Shown: positions 34,091-42,272 of the stretch, piece after piece
How positions within the stretch are numbered: the stretch's first letter is position 1
Layout of the letters: every line of letters begins with the position of its first letter
Assembly: GCF_009712475.1 (NCBI RefSeq)
Contig: NZ_VCJO01000003.1
Span: forward strand, 124,001 to 188,000
Reading direction: 5' to 3'
Origin: Micromonospora sp. CP22
GTDB lineage: Bacteria > Actinomycetota > Actinomycetes > Mycobacteriales > Micromonosporaceae
DNA length: 64,000 nucleotides
Made by a program: the position numbers and the translations under genes
Notes under the pieces: model-generated
What the model was told of the DNA's origin: nothing
Databases searched by the model: none
The model's input: the letters and a program-made list of their open reading frames with translations, nothing else

Positions 34091-35410
34091 GTGACCGACG
34101 AACCACCCCTGCGCCGTCGGGCCGCCGCAAGCCGTACGGGAAACGACACGCAGCACCCGCCATCGGCGCGGTCGGAGCCCTCGGACGCGGGGACCGAGCC
34201 TGTTGGCAGCCAGTCCGTGCCGCTGACCGAGCCCCGTGAGGGCACCCCCGAGCCAGTCGCCGACCCGGAGCAGTTCGCCGAGGTCGTGGCACGGTTCGCG
34301 GGCGGAACCGGCCCGGTGGCCCTGGACGCCGAACGTGCCTCCGGCTACCGCTACAGCCAGCGGGCCTACCTCGTACAGTTGCGCCGTGCCGGTGCCGGCA
34401 CAGCGTTGATCGACCCCCTGCCGCTACCTGACCTGAGCGCCCTGGACGCCGTGATCGCCGACGCGGAGTGGGTGCTGCACGCGGCGAACCAGGATCTGCC
34501 CTGCCTTGCGGAGCTGGGGCTGCGTCCACGCCGGTTGTTCGACACCGAGCTGGCGGCGCGGCTGGCCGGTTTCGAGCGGGTGGGGCTCGCGGCGCTCACC
34601 GAGCAGCTGCTCGGGTTCAGCCTGGAGAAGCACCACTCCGCGGCGGACTGGTCGAGCCGGCCGCTGCCCGAGTCCTGGCTGACCTACGCCGCGCTGGACG
34701 TCGAGTTGCTGACGGACCTGCGCGACGCCCTCGACGCTGAGCTGGCCCGGCAGGGCAAGTCCGAGTGGGCGGCGCAGGAGTTCGCCGCGCTCGTGCTGAA
34801 CGGGGCCCGACCGCCCCGGGTACGCGCCGAACCGTGGCGGCGGACGTCCGGAATCCACCGCGTCCGTGGCGCGCGGGCGCAGGCCCGGGTCCGTGCCCTG
34901 TGGTACGCGCGGGACCAGATCGCCGCCCGGCGGGACACCGCGCCGGGGCGGGTGCTGCCCGACTCGGCCATCGTCGCGGCGGCCGAGCTGGACCCGAAGG
35001 ACGAGAAGACACTGCTCACGTTGCCCGGCTTCGGCGGTCGTTCGGTGCGGCGGTTGGCCCGTACCTGGTTGGCGGCGCTCGACGAAGCCCGGCAGTTGCC
35101 GGACGACGCGCTGCCGGCGGCCCCGACCGTGGACGGCCCGCCTCCGCCGCACCGCTGGGCGGAGCGGGATCCGGCCGCCGCCGCCCGCCTGGCCCGCTGC
35201 CGCGAGGTGGTGTTGCGGGTGGCCAGCGAGCACAACCTGCCGCCGGAAAATCTCATCTCCCCCGACATCATCCGCCGGATCGCCTGGCAGCCCCCCGAGG
35301 AGATCACCGAAGCCACCGTCGCCGACGCCCTGCGCGACCACCACGCCCGCGAATGGCAGATCGCCCTCCTCCTCCCCCACCTCCCCACCGCCCTCTCCCC
35401 CACCACCTGA
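34091..35410 (+). CDS. rnd: Ribonuclease D family 3'-5' exonuclease with HRDC domain
   Basis: A 439-residue RNase D-like exonuclease acting on tRNA precursors or other RNAs. After about 65 disordered residues the DEDD nuclease begins. Exo I is PVALDAERASGYRYSQRAYL (the E of the classical D-x-E is kept in DAE). Exo II is WVLHAANQDLPCLAELGL. Exo III is TYAALDVELLTDLRDAL with the Tyr and last Asp. An HRDC domain spans about 245-330 (RVRALWYARDQIAARRDTAP, LLTLPGFGGRSVRRLARTWL). GTG start 34091. A perfect palindrome follows 13 bp after the stop. Confidence 0.93.
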   Translation: MTDEPPLRRRAAASRTGNDTQHPPSARSEPSDAGTEPVGSQSVPLTEPREGTPEPVADPEQFAEVVARFAGGTGPVALDAERASGYRYSQRAYLVQLRRAGAGTALIDPLPLPDLSALDAVIADAEWVLHAANQDLPCLAELGLRPRRLFDTELAARLAGFERVGLAALTEQLLGFSLEKHHSAADWSSRPLPESWLTYAALDVELLTDLRDALDAELARQGKSEWAAQEFAALVLNGARPPRVRAEPWRRTSGIHRVRGARAQARVRALWYARDQIAARRDTAPGRVLPDSAIVAAAELDPKDEKTLLTLPGFGGRSVRRLARTWLAALDEARQLPDDALPAAPTVDGPPPPHRWAERDPAAAARLARCREVVLRVASEHNLPPENLISPDIIRRIAWQPPEEITEATVADALRDHHAREWQIALLLPHLPTALSPTT

Positions 35411-35423
35411 CCCGGCTTGACCC

Positions 35424-35484
35424 GTTGATCAAGAAGTTTTGGTCGCCGACACGGCGTGTCGGCGACCAAAACTTCTTGATCAAC
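35424..35484. repeat. Perfect 61-bp palindrome (29-bp arms, 3-nt loop)
   Basis: Left arm 35424-35452 begins GTTGATCAAGAAGTTTTGGT and ends CGCCGACAC. Loop GGC. Right arm 35456-35484 is its exact reverse complement. It lies between rnd and the thiolase gene. It lacks a U-tract; it may serve as an unusually strong terminator or be a copy of a dispersed palindromic repeat. Confidence 0.85.
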
Positions 35485-35653
35485 ACGGCGGTGCGCCGGG
35501 CGGGGTGTGGGGTGGGTTACAGGGGGAGGTGCGGCACGGGTTATTACTGACGAGTAGCATCGGGTAAACGCCAGTGCTGGCGACCTTCGTCCGGTCCCGC
35601 CTGCCGCCTGGGCGGCGCGACGACCGGATCGCGGTCGAATAGGAGGCTCAATC

Positions 35654-36847
35654 GTGCCCCGTGAAGTCCGGGATGTCGTCTTCGTCGACGGTGTCCGCAC
35701 CCCCTTCGGCAAGGCGGGTGGCATGTACGCCAACACCCGCGCCGACGACCTGGTGATCCGCTGCATCCGCGAACTACTGCGCCGTAACCCTCAACTGCCG
35801 CCGGAGCGGGTCGAGGAGGTCGCCATCGCGGCCACCACCCAGATCGGCGACCAGGGTCTGACGATCGGTCGCACCGCCGCGCTGCTGGCCGGGCTGCCCA
35901 AGACGGTGCCCGGTTTCGCCATCGACCGGATGTGCGCCGGAGCCATGACCGCCGTGACCACCGTGGCCGGCGGCATCGCCATGGGCGCGTACGACATCGC
36001 GATCGCCGGTGGCGTCGAGCACATGGGCCGACACCCGATGGGCGAGGGCGTCGACCCGAACCCGCGCATCGTCGCGGAGAAGCTGGTCGACCCGTCCGCG
36101 CTGGTCATGGGAGCCACTGCGGAGAACCTGCACGACCGGGTCCCGCACATCACCAAGCAGCGCACCGACGCGTTCGCCCTCGCCTCCCAGCAGAAGACCG
36201 CGAAGGCGTACGCCAACGGCAAGTTCCAGGAGGACCTGGTCCCGGTCGCCATCCGCGACGAGGAGAACGGCTGGGGCCTGGCCACGGTGGACGAGGCCCC
36301 TCGGGACACCTCGATGGAGAAGCTCGCCACCCTGAAGACCCCGTTCCGCCCGCACGGCAAGGTCACCGCGGGCAACGCGGCCGGTCTCAACGATGGCGCC
36401 ACCGCCAGCCTGCTCGCCGACGAGGCCACCGCCCGCGAGCTGGGCCTGCCGGTCGCGATGCGGCTGGTGTCGTACGGCTTCGTCGGGGTCGAGCCCGAGG
36501 TGATGGGCGTCGGCCCGATCCCGTCGACGGAGAAGGCGCTGCGCATCGCCGGCCTGACCATCGACGACATCGGCCTGTTCGAGCTGAACGAGGCGTTCGC
36601 CGTGCAGGTGCTGGCCTTCCTCGACCACTTCGGCATCGCCGACGACGACCCTCGGGTCAACCCGTGGGGCGGCGCGATCGCCATCGGTCACCCGCTCGCC
36701 TCCTCCGGCGTACGGCTGATGACCCAGCTCGCCCGGCAGTTCGCCGAGCGGCCGGAGGTCCGCTACGGCATCACCGCCATGTGCATCGGCATCGGTATGG
36801 GCGGCACGGTCATCTGGGAGAACCCCCACTGGGAGGGAGACAAGTGA
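35654..36847 (+). CDS. fadA: Acetyl-CoA acyltransferase (thiolase, FadA-like)
   Basis: Thiolytic cleavage of 3-ketoacyl-CoA in beta-oxidation; 397 residues. AGGAGG precedes the GTG start. Nucleophile Cys94 is in IDRMCAGAMTAV. NEAFAVQVLAFL near 314, GGAIAIGHPLASSGVRLM with the catalytic His near 350, and the second catalytic Cys in AMCIGIGMGG near 378 complete the site. The stop overlaps the FadB-like start by 4 bp (GTGA), so the two are coupled as a fatty-acid oxidation complex. Confidence 0.95.
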   Translation: MPREVRDVVFVDGVRTPFGKAGGMYANTRADDLVIRCIRELLRRNPQLPPERVEEVAIAATTQIGDQGLTIGRTAALLAGLPKTVPGFAIDRMCAGAMTAVTTVAGGIAMGAYDIAIAGGVEHMGRHPMGEGVDPNPRIVAEKLVDPSALVMGATAENLHDRVPHITKQRTDAFALASQQKTAKAYANGKFQEDLVPVAIRDEENGWGLATVDEAPRDTSMEKLATLKTPFRPHGKVTAGNAAGLNDGATASLLADEATARELGLPVAMRLVSYGFVGVEPEVMGVGPIPSTEKALRIAGLTIDDIGLFELNEAFAVQVLAFLDHFGIADDDPRVNPWGGAIAIGHPLASSGVRLMTQLARQFAERPEVRYGITAMCIGIGMGGTVIWENPHWEGDK

Positions 36848-38913
36848 GCGCGCTCGCCGCACCGAACGAGGTCGTCACCAAGGCACTGCTGCGGCAGGTG
36901 AACGTGCCGGGGCTGGACCGCCCGGCCGCGTTGATCACCCTGGACAACGGCTTCGACCACACCAAGCCGAACACCTTCGGCCCGGCGGGCCTGACCAGCC
37001 TGGACGAGGCGATCAGCGCAGCGCTCGCGGCCAACCCGGCGTTCATCGCGGTCACCGGAAAGCCGTACATCTTCTGTGTCGGCGCGGACATCACCGGCCT
37101 GCCGCTGCTGGCCGACCGGGAGCAGGCCCTGGAGATCGGCCGGCTGGGCCACCGGGTCTTCGCCCGGCTCAAGGACAGCGAGATTCCGACCTTCGCCTTC
37201 GTCAACGGCGCGGCGATGGGCGGCGGCCTGGAGCTGGCCCTGCACTGCCACTACCGGACGCTCTCCGGCGGCGCGGCAGCCCTGGCACTGCCGGAGGTCT
37301 CCCTCGGTCTGATCCCGGGCTGGGGCGGCACCCAGCTGCTGCCGAACCTGATCGGCATCCCGGCCGCCACCCAGGTGATCATCCAGAACCCGCTGATGCA
37401 GAACAAGATGCTCAAGCCGAAGCAGGCCGCCGAGCTGGGCATCGCGGATGTGCTGCTGGAACCGGCCGACTTCCTGGAACGCTCCCTGGAGTGGGCCGCC
37501 GGTGTGGTCCGGGGCGAGGTCACGGTGACCCGGCCCGAGGTCGACAAGGACATGTGGGCGGGCGTGCTCTACTTCGCCCGGCAGACGCTCGACCAGCGGC
37601 TGCACGGTGCGGTGCCGGCCGCGTACAAGGCGCTGGACCTGCTGGAGACGGCGAAGGACGCCGACTTCGCCACCGGCACCGCCGCGGAGGACGAGGCCCT
37701 GGCCGACCTGGTCTTCTCCGAGGAGCTGCGTAGCGGCCTGTACGCCTTCGACCTGGTGCAGCGGCGGGCCAAGCGGCCGGCCGGCGCGCCGGACAAGGGC
37801 CTGGCCCGGCCGGTGACCAAGGTCGGCATCGTGGGCGCCGGTCTGATGGCCAGCCAGTTGGCGCTGCTGTTCGCCCGCCGCCTTCAGGTGCCGGTCGTCC
37901 TGACCGACCTGGACCAGGCGCGGGTCGACAAGGGCGTGGGCTACGTGCACGCCCAGATCGAGAAGTCGGTCAGCAAGGGCCGGATGGACAAGGGCACCGC
38001 CGCGAAGCTGTACGGCCTGGTGTCCGGCTCGGTCGACAAGTCCGCCTTCGCCGACGCCGACTTCGTCATCGAGGCGGTCTTCGAGGACCTGAACGTCAAG
38101 AAGCAGGTCTGGGCCGAGCTGGAGAAGATCGTCAAGCCGGAGGCGATCCTCGCCACCAACACGTCCTCGCTGTCGATCACGGCGATGGCGGCGGAGCTGG
38201 AGCACCCGGAGCGGGTGGTCGGCTTCCACTTCTTCAACCCGGTCGCGGTGCTGCCGCTACTGGAGATCGTCCGGGGCGAGCGGACCGACGACGCCACCCT
38301 GGCCACCGCGTTCGCGGTCGGCAAGCAGCTCAAGAAGTCGAGTGTGCTGGTGAAGGACGCCCCGGCGTTCGTGGTGAACCGGCTACTCACCCGCTTCCTG
38401 GGCGCGGTCTTCGCGGCCGTCGACGCCGGCACCGAACTGGAGGTGGCGAACCGCGCGCTGGATCCGCTGGGTCTGCCGATGCGCCCCCTCGCCCTGCTCC
38501 AGTTGGTCGGGCCGGCCGTGGCGTACCACGTGGGCGGCACCCTGCACGCCGCGTTCCCGGACCGGTTCGGCGTCAGCGAGAACCTGAAGCGGATCGCCGA
38601 CTCCGGCCAGCCGATCGTCGTCGACGACGAGATCAACGCCGAGGTGGCGAAGCTGCTGGTGGTCGGCGACCAGCCGCTCACCGAGGAGCAGGTACGGCAG
38701 AACGCGCTGGACGCGCTGGCGCAGGAGATCCGGCTGATGCTGGACGAGGGCGTCGTCGCCGAGGCGCAGGACATCGACCTGTGCATGATCCTCGGCGCGG
38801 GTTGGCCGTTCCACCTGGGTGGCGTCACGCCGTACCTGGACCGGACCGGCACCAGCGAGCGGGTCACCGGCCAGCGGTTCCTGCCGCGCGGCGCGGCCAG
38901 CCTGCCCGGCTGA
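36844..38913 (+). CDS. fadB: Fatty-acid oxidation multifunctional protein (enoyl-CoA hydratase / 3-hydroxyacyl-CoA dehydrogenase)
   Basis: A 689-residue FadB-like protein. The enoyl-CoA hydratase/isomerase domain is about 1-230, with oxyanion loop FVNGAAMGGGLELALH and PEVSLGLIPGWGGTQLLPN. The dehydrogenase starts near 315 with NAD-binding VGIVGAGLMASQLALLFARR. It continues with LATNTSSLSITAMA and the catalytic His in ERVVGFHFFNPVAVLPLLE. Two C-terminal helical domains follow (PAFVVNRLLTRFLGAVFAAV, DLCMILGAGWPFHLGG). The start is the GTG inside the GTGA overlap with fadA; an open frame runs further upstream but is the out-of-register reading of fadA. A strong terminator follows. Confidence 0.95.
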   Translation: MSALAAPNEVVTKALLRQVNVPGLDRPAALITLDNGFDHTKPNTFGPAGLTSLDEAISAALAANPAFIAVTGKPYIFCVGADITGLPLLADREQALEIGRLGHRVFARLKDSEIPTFAFVNGAAMGGGLELALHCHYRTLSGGAAALALPEVSLGLIPGWGGTQLLPNLIGIPAATQVIIQNPLMQNKMLKPKQAAELGIADVLLEPADFLERSLEWAAGVVRGEVTVTRPEVDKDMWAGVLYFARQTLDQRLHGAVPAAYKALDLLETAKDADFATGTAAEDEALADLVFSEELRSGLYAFDLVQRRAKRPAGAPDKGLARPVTKVGIVGAGLMASQLALLFARRLQVPVVLTDLDQARVDKGVGYVHAQIEKSVSKGRMDKGTAAKLYGLVSGSVDKSAFADADFVIEAVFEDLNVKKQVWAELEKIVKPEAILATNTSSLSITAMAAELEHPERVVGFHFFNPVAVLPLLEIVRGERTDDATLATAFAVGKQLKKSSVLVKDAPAFVVNRLLTRFLGAVFAAVDAGTELEVANRALDPLGLPMRPLALLQLVGPAVAYHVGGTLHAAFPDRFGVSENLKRIADSGQPIVVDDEINAEVAKLLVVGDQPLTEEQVRQNALDALAQEIRLMLDEGVVAEAQDIDLCMILGAGWPFHLGGVTPYLDRTGTSERVTGQRFLPRGAASLPG

Positions 38914-38930
38914 GCAGGTCGACGAACAGG

Positions 38931-38967
38931 ATCGCGGTGGTCATCCGGCGAGGGTGACCACCGCGAT
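38931..38967. terminator. Bidirectional terminator between fadB and histidine kinase
   Basis: Perfect 13-bp arms ATCGCGGTGGTCA (38931-38943) and TGACCACCGCGAT (38955-38967), 11-nt loop, between convergent genes. A TTT run follows closely on the plus side. Confidence 0.85.
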
Positions 38968-38979
38968 GTCGTTTCCACG

Positions 38980-40173
38980 TCAGCGGGCGAGCTCCACCGT
39001 CGGCGCGACGTCCGCAGCCGGCAGGCTGACCGTCACCTCCAGGCCGCCGCCGGTCTGCGCGACGGCGGTCACTGTGCCGCCGTGGGCGTCGCAGACCGCG
39101 CGGACGATCGACAGGCCGAGGCCCGAGCCTCGTGCGCCGGTACGCTCCCGGCCGCCCCGCCGGAAGGGCTCGAACAGCCCCGGCACGTCAGCCGGGTCCA
39201 CGTCGAAGCCGGTGTTGCCGACCACCAGCCAGGACCGCTGCCCGTCCGACCCGGTCCGCACCCAGAGCCGCCCGTGCAGGTGGTTGTAGCGGACCGCGTT
39301 CTCGATGAGGTTGCCGGCGAGCCGGTCCAGCAGCCCGGGATCACCGACCACCGGTGCCGGTTCCAAGGATGTCTGGACCGTCAGTTTGATCCGCTCCACC
39401 TCCCGGCGTACGGCGGAGAGCGCGTTGACGGTGCCCGCGGCCAGGTCACACTCGCTGCGCCGGCCGAGCCGCCGACCGGTCTGCGCCTCACTGCGCGCCA
39501 GCACCAGCAACGCGTCGACCAGCCCGTTGGCACGCTCGGAGGCGTCGCGGACCACGGTCGCCATCCGGCGGTACTCGGCCGTGTCGGCCTCGTCGTCGCT
39601 GAGCGTCACGTCGATCTCGGTACGCATCACCGCCAGCGGCGTACGCAGTTCGTGCGAGGCGTTGGCCACGAACCGCTTCTGCGCCTCGAACGCGGCGGCG
39701 ATCCGGTCCAGCATCGCGTCGAACGTGTCGGCCAACTCGGCCACCTCGTCGTCCGCCCCGGAGTAGCCGATCCGCTGGTCCAGCGTGGTCTCGCCGAGGC
39801 GACGCGCGGTGGCGGTGACCTGGTGCAGCGGGCGCAGCGCGCGCCCGGCGACCGCGTACGCCCCGACCACCCCGACCACACCGATGGCCAGCAGCGCGGC
39901 CAGCCCCTTGGCCAGCAGTTCCGTGGAGGCCGTGTCGACGAGCCGCTGTTGCCAGGCGACGGCTTCCATTGTGCTGCCGTCGGCGAGTACCACGGTGGTG
40001 CCGGGCAGCAGCTCGTCGACGGGGCGCAGCGCGTCACGCACCAGCAGCCAGGCCAGCAGGACCAGGATCGCACCGGCACCGACCAGCAACACGCCGTTGA
40101 GCAGGGTCAGCCGCAGCCGCAGCGTGGGGCGCAACCGTAGCCTGGGCAGCCGTCGACGCGGCGGGACGCTCAC
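38980..40173 (-). CDS. Sensor histidine kinase
   Basis: A 397-residue membrane kinase, partner of the response regulator that precedes it. Two membrane spans are visible: LLNGVLLVGAGAILVLLAWL (about 24-43) and LLAKGLAALLAIGVVGVVGA (about 92-111). The short extracellular loop between them (about 50 residues) could sense a signal. HAMP follows (GRALRPLHQVTATARRLGET). Phospho-acceptor His is in ANASHELRTPLAVM near 173. The ATPase has N-box NLIENAVRYNHLHG and G-box ARGSGLGLSIVRAVC. GTG start overlaps the regulator stop by 4 bp. The signal is unknown. Confidence 0.93.
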   Translation of the reverse strand: MSVPPRRRLPRLRLRPTLRLRLTLLNGVLLVGAGAILVLLAWLLVRDALRPVDELLPGTTVVLADGSTMEAVAWQQRLVDTASTELLAKGLAALLAIGVVGVVGAYAVAGRALRPLHQVTATARRLGETTLDQRIGYSGADDEVAELADTFDAMLDRIAAAFEAQKRFVANASHELRTPLAVMRTEIDVTLSDDEADTAEYRRMATVVRDASERANGLVDALLVLARSEAQTGRRLGRRSECDLAAGTVNALSAVRREVERIKLTVQTSLEPAPVVGDPGLLDRLAGNLIENAVRYNHLHGRLWVRTGSDGQRSWLVVGNTGFDVDPADVPGLFEPFRRGGRERTGARGSGLGLSIVRAVCDAHGGTVTAVAQTGGGLEVTVSLPAADVAPTVELAR

Positions 40174-40838
40174 GCCCCCACCTCGGCCGTCCGGTAGCCG
40201 GCACCGACCACGGTCTCGATCAACGGCGGGTCGCCGAGCTTACGTCGCAGCGTCATCACCGTGACCCGGACGATGGTGGTGAAGGGGTCGGTGTTGGCGT
40301 CCCAGACCCGTTCCAGGAGTTCCTCGCTGGAGACCACCGCGCCCCGCGCCTTGAGCAGCTCGCAGAGCACCCCGAACTCCTTGTTGGTCAGCTCCACCGG
40401 CACTCCGCCCCGGGTGGCCGTACGGCGTGCCGGGTCGACCACCAGGTCGGCGACCTCCAGCACCGGTGGGGCCGCCGGGGTGGCGCGTCGACCCAGCGCC
40501 TGCACCCGGGCGACCAGTTCGTCGAAGGCGAACGGCTTGGGCAGGTAGTCGTCGGCACCGAGCTGCAAACCCTCGACCCGGTCGGCGACGGTGCCGCTGG
40601 CGGTCAGCATCAGCACCCGGGTCAGCTCGCCGGAGGCGGCCAGTTCCGCGCAGATCTGGTCGCCGTGCATGCCGGGCAGGTCACGGTCGAGCACCACCAC
40701 GTCGTAACGGGTCACGAAAGCCATCTCGTGACCGCTGTCGCCGTCGTACGCGACATCCACCGCCATGCCGCGTTTGCGCAGGCCACGCGCTATCGCGTCG
40801 GCGAGGTTGCGCTCGTCCTCGACCACCAGTACCCGCAT
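40170..40838 (-). CDS. OmpR/PhoB-family response regulator
   Basis: A 222-residue two-domain regulator starting at ATG 40838 (MRVLVVEDERNLADAIARGL); a TTG further upstream at 40889 is less likely. The receiver domain has the acidic pair VEDE and phospho-acceptor Asp in VVVLDRDLPGMHGD near 51, with a later Lys in DYLPKPFAFDEL. The C-terminal winged helix (about 125-218) includes GVPVELTNKEFGVLCELLKA and TIVRVTVMTLRRKLGDPPLI. Cotranscribed with the kinase. No promoter motif was recognised. Targets are unknown. Confidence 0.93.
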   Translation of the reverse strand: MRVLVVEDERNLADAIARGLRKRGMAVDVAYDGDSGHEMAFVTRYDVVVLDRDLPGMHGDQICAELAASGELTRVLMLTASGTVADRVEGLQLGADDYLPKPFAFDELVARVQALGRRATPAAPPVLEVADLVVDPARRTATRGGVPVELTNKEFGVLCELLKARGAVVSSEELLERVWDANTDPFTTIVRVTVMTLRRKLGDPPLIETVVGAGYRTAEVGA

Positions 40839-40909
40839 GCCCGCCCCTTTCCACGCACCGACCACCGACAACGTAACGTCGCCGGCCAAGCCGACCGTGA
40901 CGGGCCGGG

Positions 40910-42208
40910 TCAGTGGGGCAGTCGCCAGATGCCGAAGTTGCCGTCGAACAGGCGGCAGGCGACGAGGCCGGACCGGCTCTGGCAGTCACCGCTGGCCCCC
41001 GGCAGGACATCGATCCGCCGCGCCGGTGCGCCGGTCGGGTCGATCTGGGCCAGCACCGCGCCCACCTCGGGCACCGTCCGCACCGCGAGCACATCCGGGG
41101 CGTACTCGTAGCGGGCGACCATCCGCCACGGGCCGTGCCGGATCAGCACCGCGCCGGAGGACAGGGTGACGGTGGCCATCTCGTTGGTGTCGCGGAACAT
41201 CGCGAGAGCATTCCGGTCGTCGACCAGCACGAGGTCGAGGAGTTCCTCGTTGCGCCACCGCATCGCCCCGGTGGCGGGATCGACGACCTGCAGCCCACCG
41301 CCGGCCAGTCCGGCGCAAAGCATCGGCCCGCAGCCGGTGACGTAGGCCGCCGTCGGCACGGTCGCCCGCCAGCGCTCGACCAGACCGTCGACGGTGAGCG
41401 CCACGAGGGTGCGGGAGTTTCGTACCAGGGTCACCAGGTCGCCGCTCAACCACGCCTGCTGGTAGCCGCTGCGCTGGTCGTCCGGTGCGGGGAGCCGGTG
41501 CCGTACCGCCCCGGTGTCCGGGTCGATCACCTGGACCTCACCGTCGATGGTGGCCACCACGATGACGTCGAGCCCTCCGTCGTCCCGCTGCCGGTAGTCG
41601 ACGCTGGCCGCGGACAACGGCATCGACCACAGTTCACGGGCGGTGTCCAGGTCGATCATCCGGAGGACGTTCGGAGTGCTGTCGCTGAACGTGCGCAGCA
41701 GCGCCCGGTCGGTCAGGTCCAGCATCGCCATACCGGGCACCCGCCAGCGCTCCTGACCGGTACGCGCGTCGAGGCGCAGGGTCGCGCTGACGCGGGATTC
41801 CTGCTGCGCCATGGCGATCACGATTCCGTCGCCGGGGACGGCATCCGCCCAGTAGACCCGGTGCTGCGGTGGTATCGGCATCCGCCACAGCGGCGTCAGG
41901 CGCTGCGGCACGGCGGTGGCCCGGACGGGACGCGGATAGGCGAGCAGATCCTGGCTGCCGTCGGTGAACCCCGGACGCGGCGAGAGAGTCAGAATCTGAT
42001 CACCGACGATGAACAGGTCACTGCCCAGGCCGACCGGCACGATCGCGTGGATCCGCCCGGACGGCGCGGCCCCCGCCACCGCGATCAGCGTGATCAGTGC
42101 CACCACCACGGCCGCCATCCGGCGGCCACCCGGCCGGGAACGTCGCTGTCGTGCTGGCGGATCGGTCAGCTCGGTCAGCTCACCGAGGTCGATCACGGTC
42201 ACCGTCAT
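40910..42208 (-). CDS. Membrane-anchored PQQ-type beta-propeller repeat protein
   Basis: A 432-residue protein from ATG 42208, directly preceded by AGGGGAGG. One membrane helix, MAAVVVALITLIAVAGAA (about 31-48), anchors an external domain. That domain shows repeated blades of the quinoprotein type: LRLDARTGQERWRVPGMAML, LDTARELWSMPLSAASVDYR, IDPDTGAVRHRLPAPDD, VDPATGAMRWRNEELLDL. PQQ-cofactor residues are not evident, so it is more likely a scaffold or binding propeller than an alcohol dehydrogenase. It lies 71 bp upstream of the response regulator on the same strand and could be a co-regulated surface component. Confidence 0.8.
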   Translation of the reverse strand: MTVTVIDLGELTELTDPPARQRRSRPGGRRMAAVVVALITLIAVAGAAPSGRIHAIVPVGLGSDLFIVGDQILTLSPRPGFTDGSQDLLAYPRPVRATAVPQRLTPLWRMPIPPQHRVYWADAVPGDGIVIAMAQQESRVSATLRLDARTGQERWRVPGMAMLDLTDRALLRTFSDSTPNVLRMIDLDTARELWSMPLSAASVDYRQRDDGGLDVIVVATIDGEVQVIDPDTGAVRHRLPAPDDQRSGYQQAWLSGDLVTLVRNSRTLVALTVDGLVERWRATVPTAAYVTGCGPMLCAGLAGGGLQVVDPATGAMRWRNEELLDLVLVDDRNALAMFRDTNEMATVTLSSGAVLIRHGPWRMVARYEYAPDVLAVRTVPEVGAVLAQIDPTGAPARRIDVLPGASGDCQSRSGLVACRLFDGNFGIWRLPH

Positions 42209-42272
42209 CCTCCCCTGACACACACCAGACGCGCGGCGGGCGGGCGAGGTTCCGCCTGTACGATGGCCCGTC

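Noticed and set aside
35932..38913. A 993-codon frame suggesting a thiolase-FadB fusion
   Set aside because: The first 300 codons are an out-of-register reading of fadA; the GTGA overlap at 36844 marks the true FadB start.
40910..42208. PQQ-dependent alcohol dehydrogenase
   Set aside because: It has propeller blades only; no visible PQQ or metal-binding residues or disulfide motif, and too short for that enzyme class.
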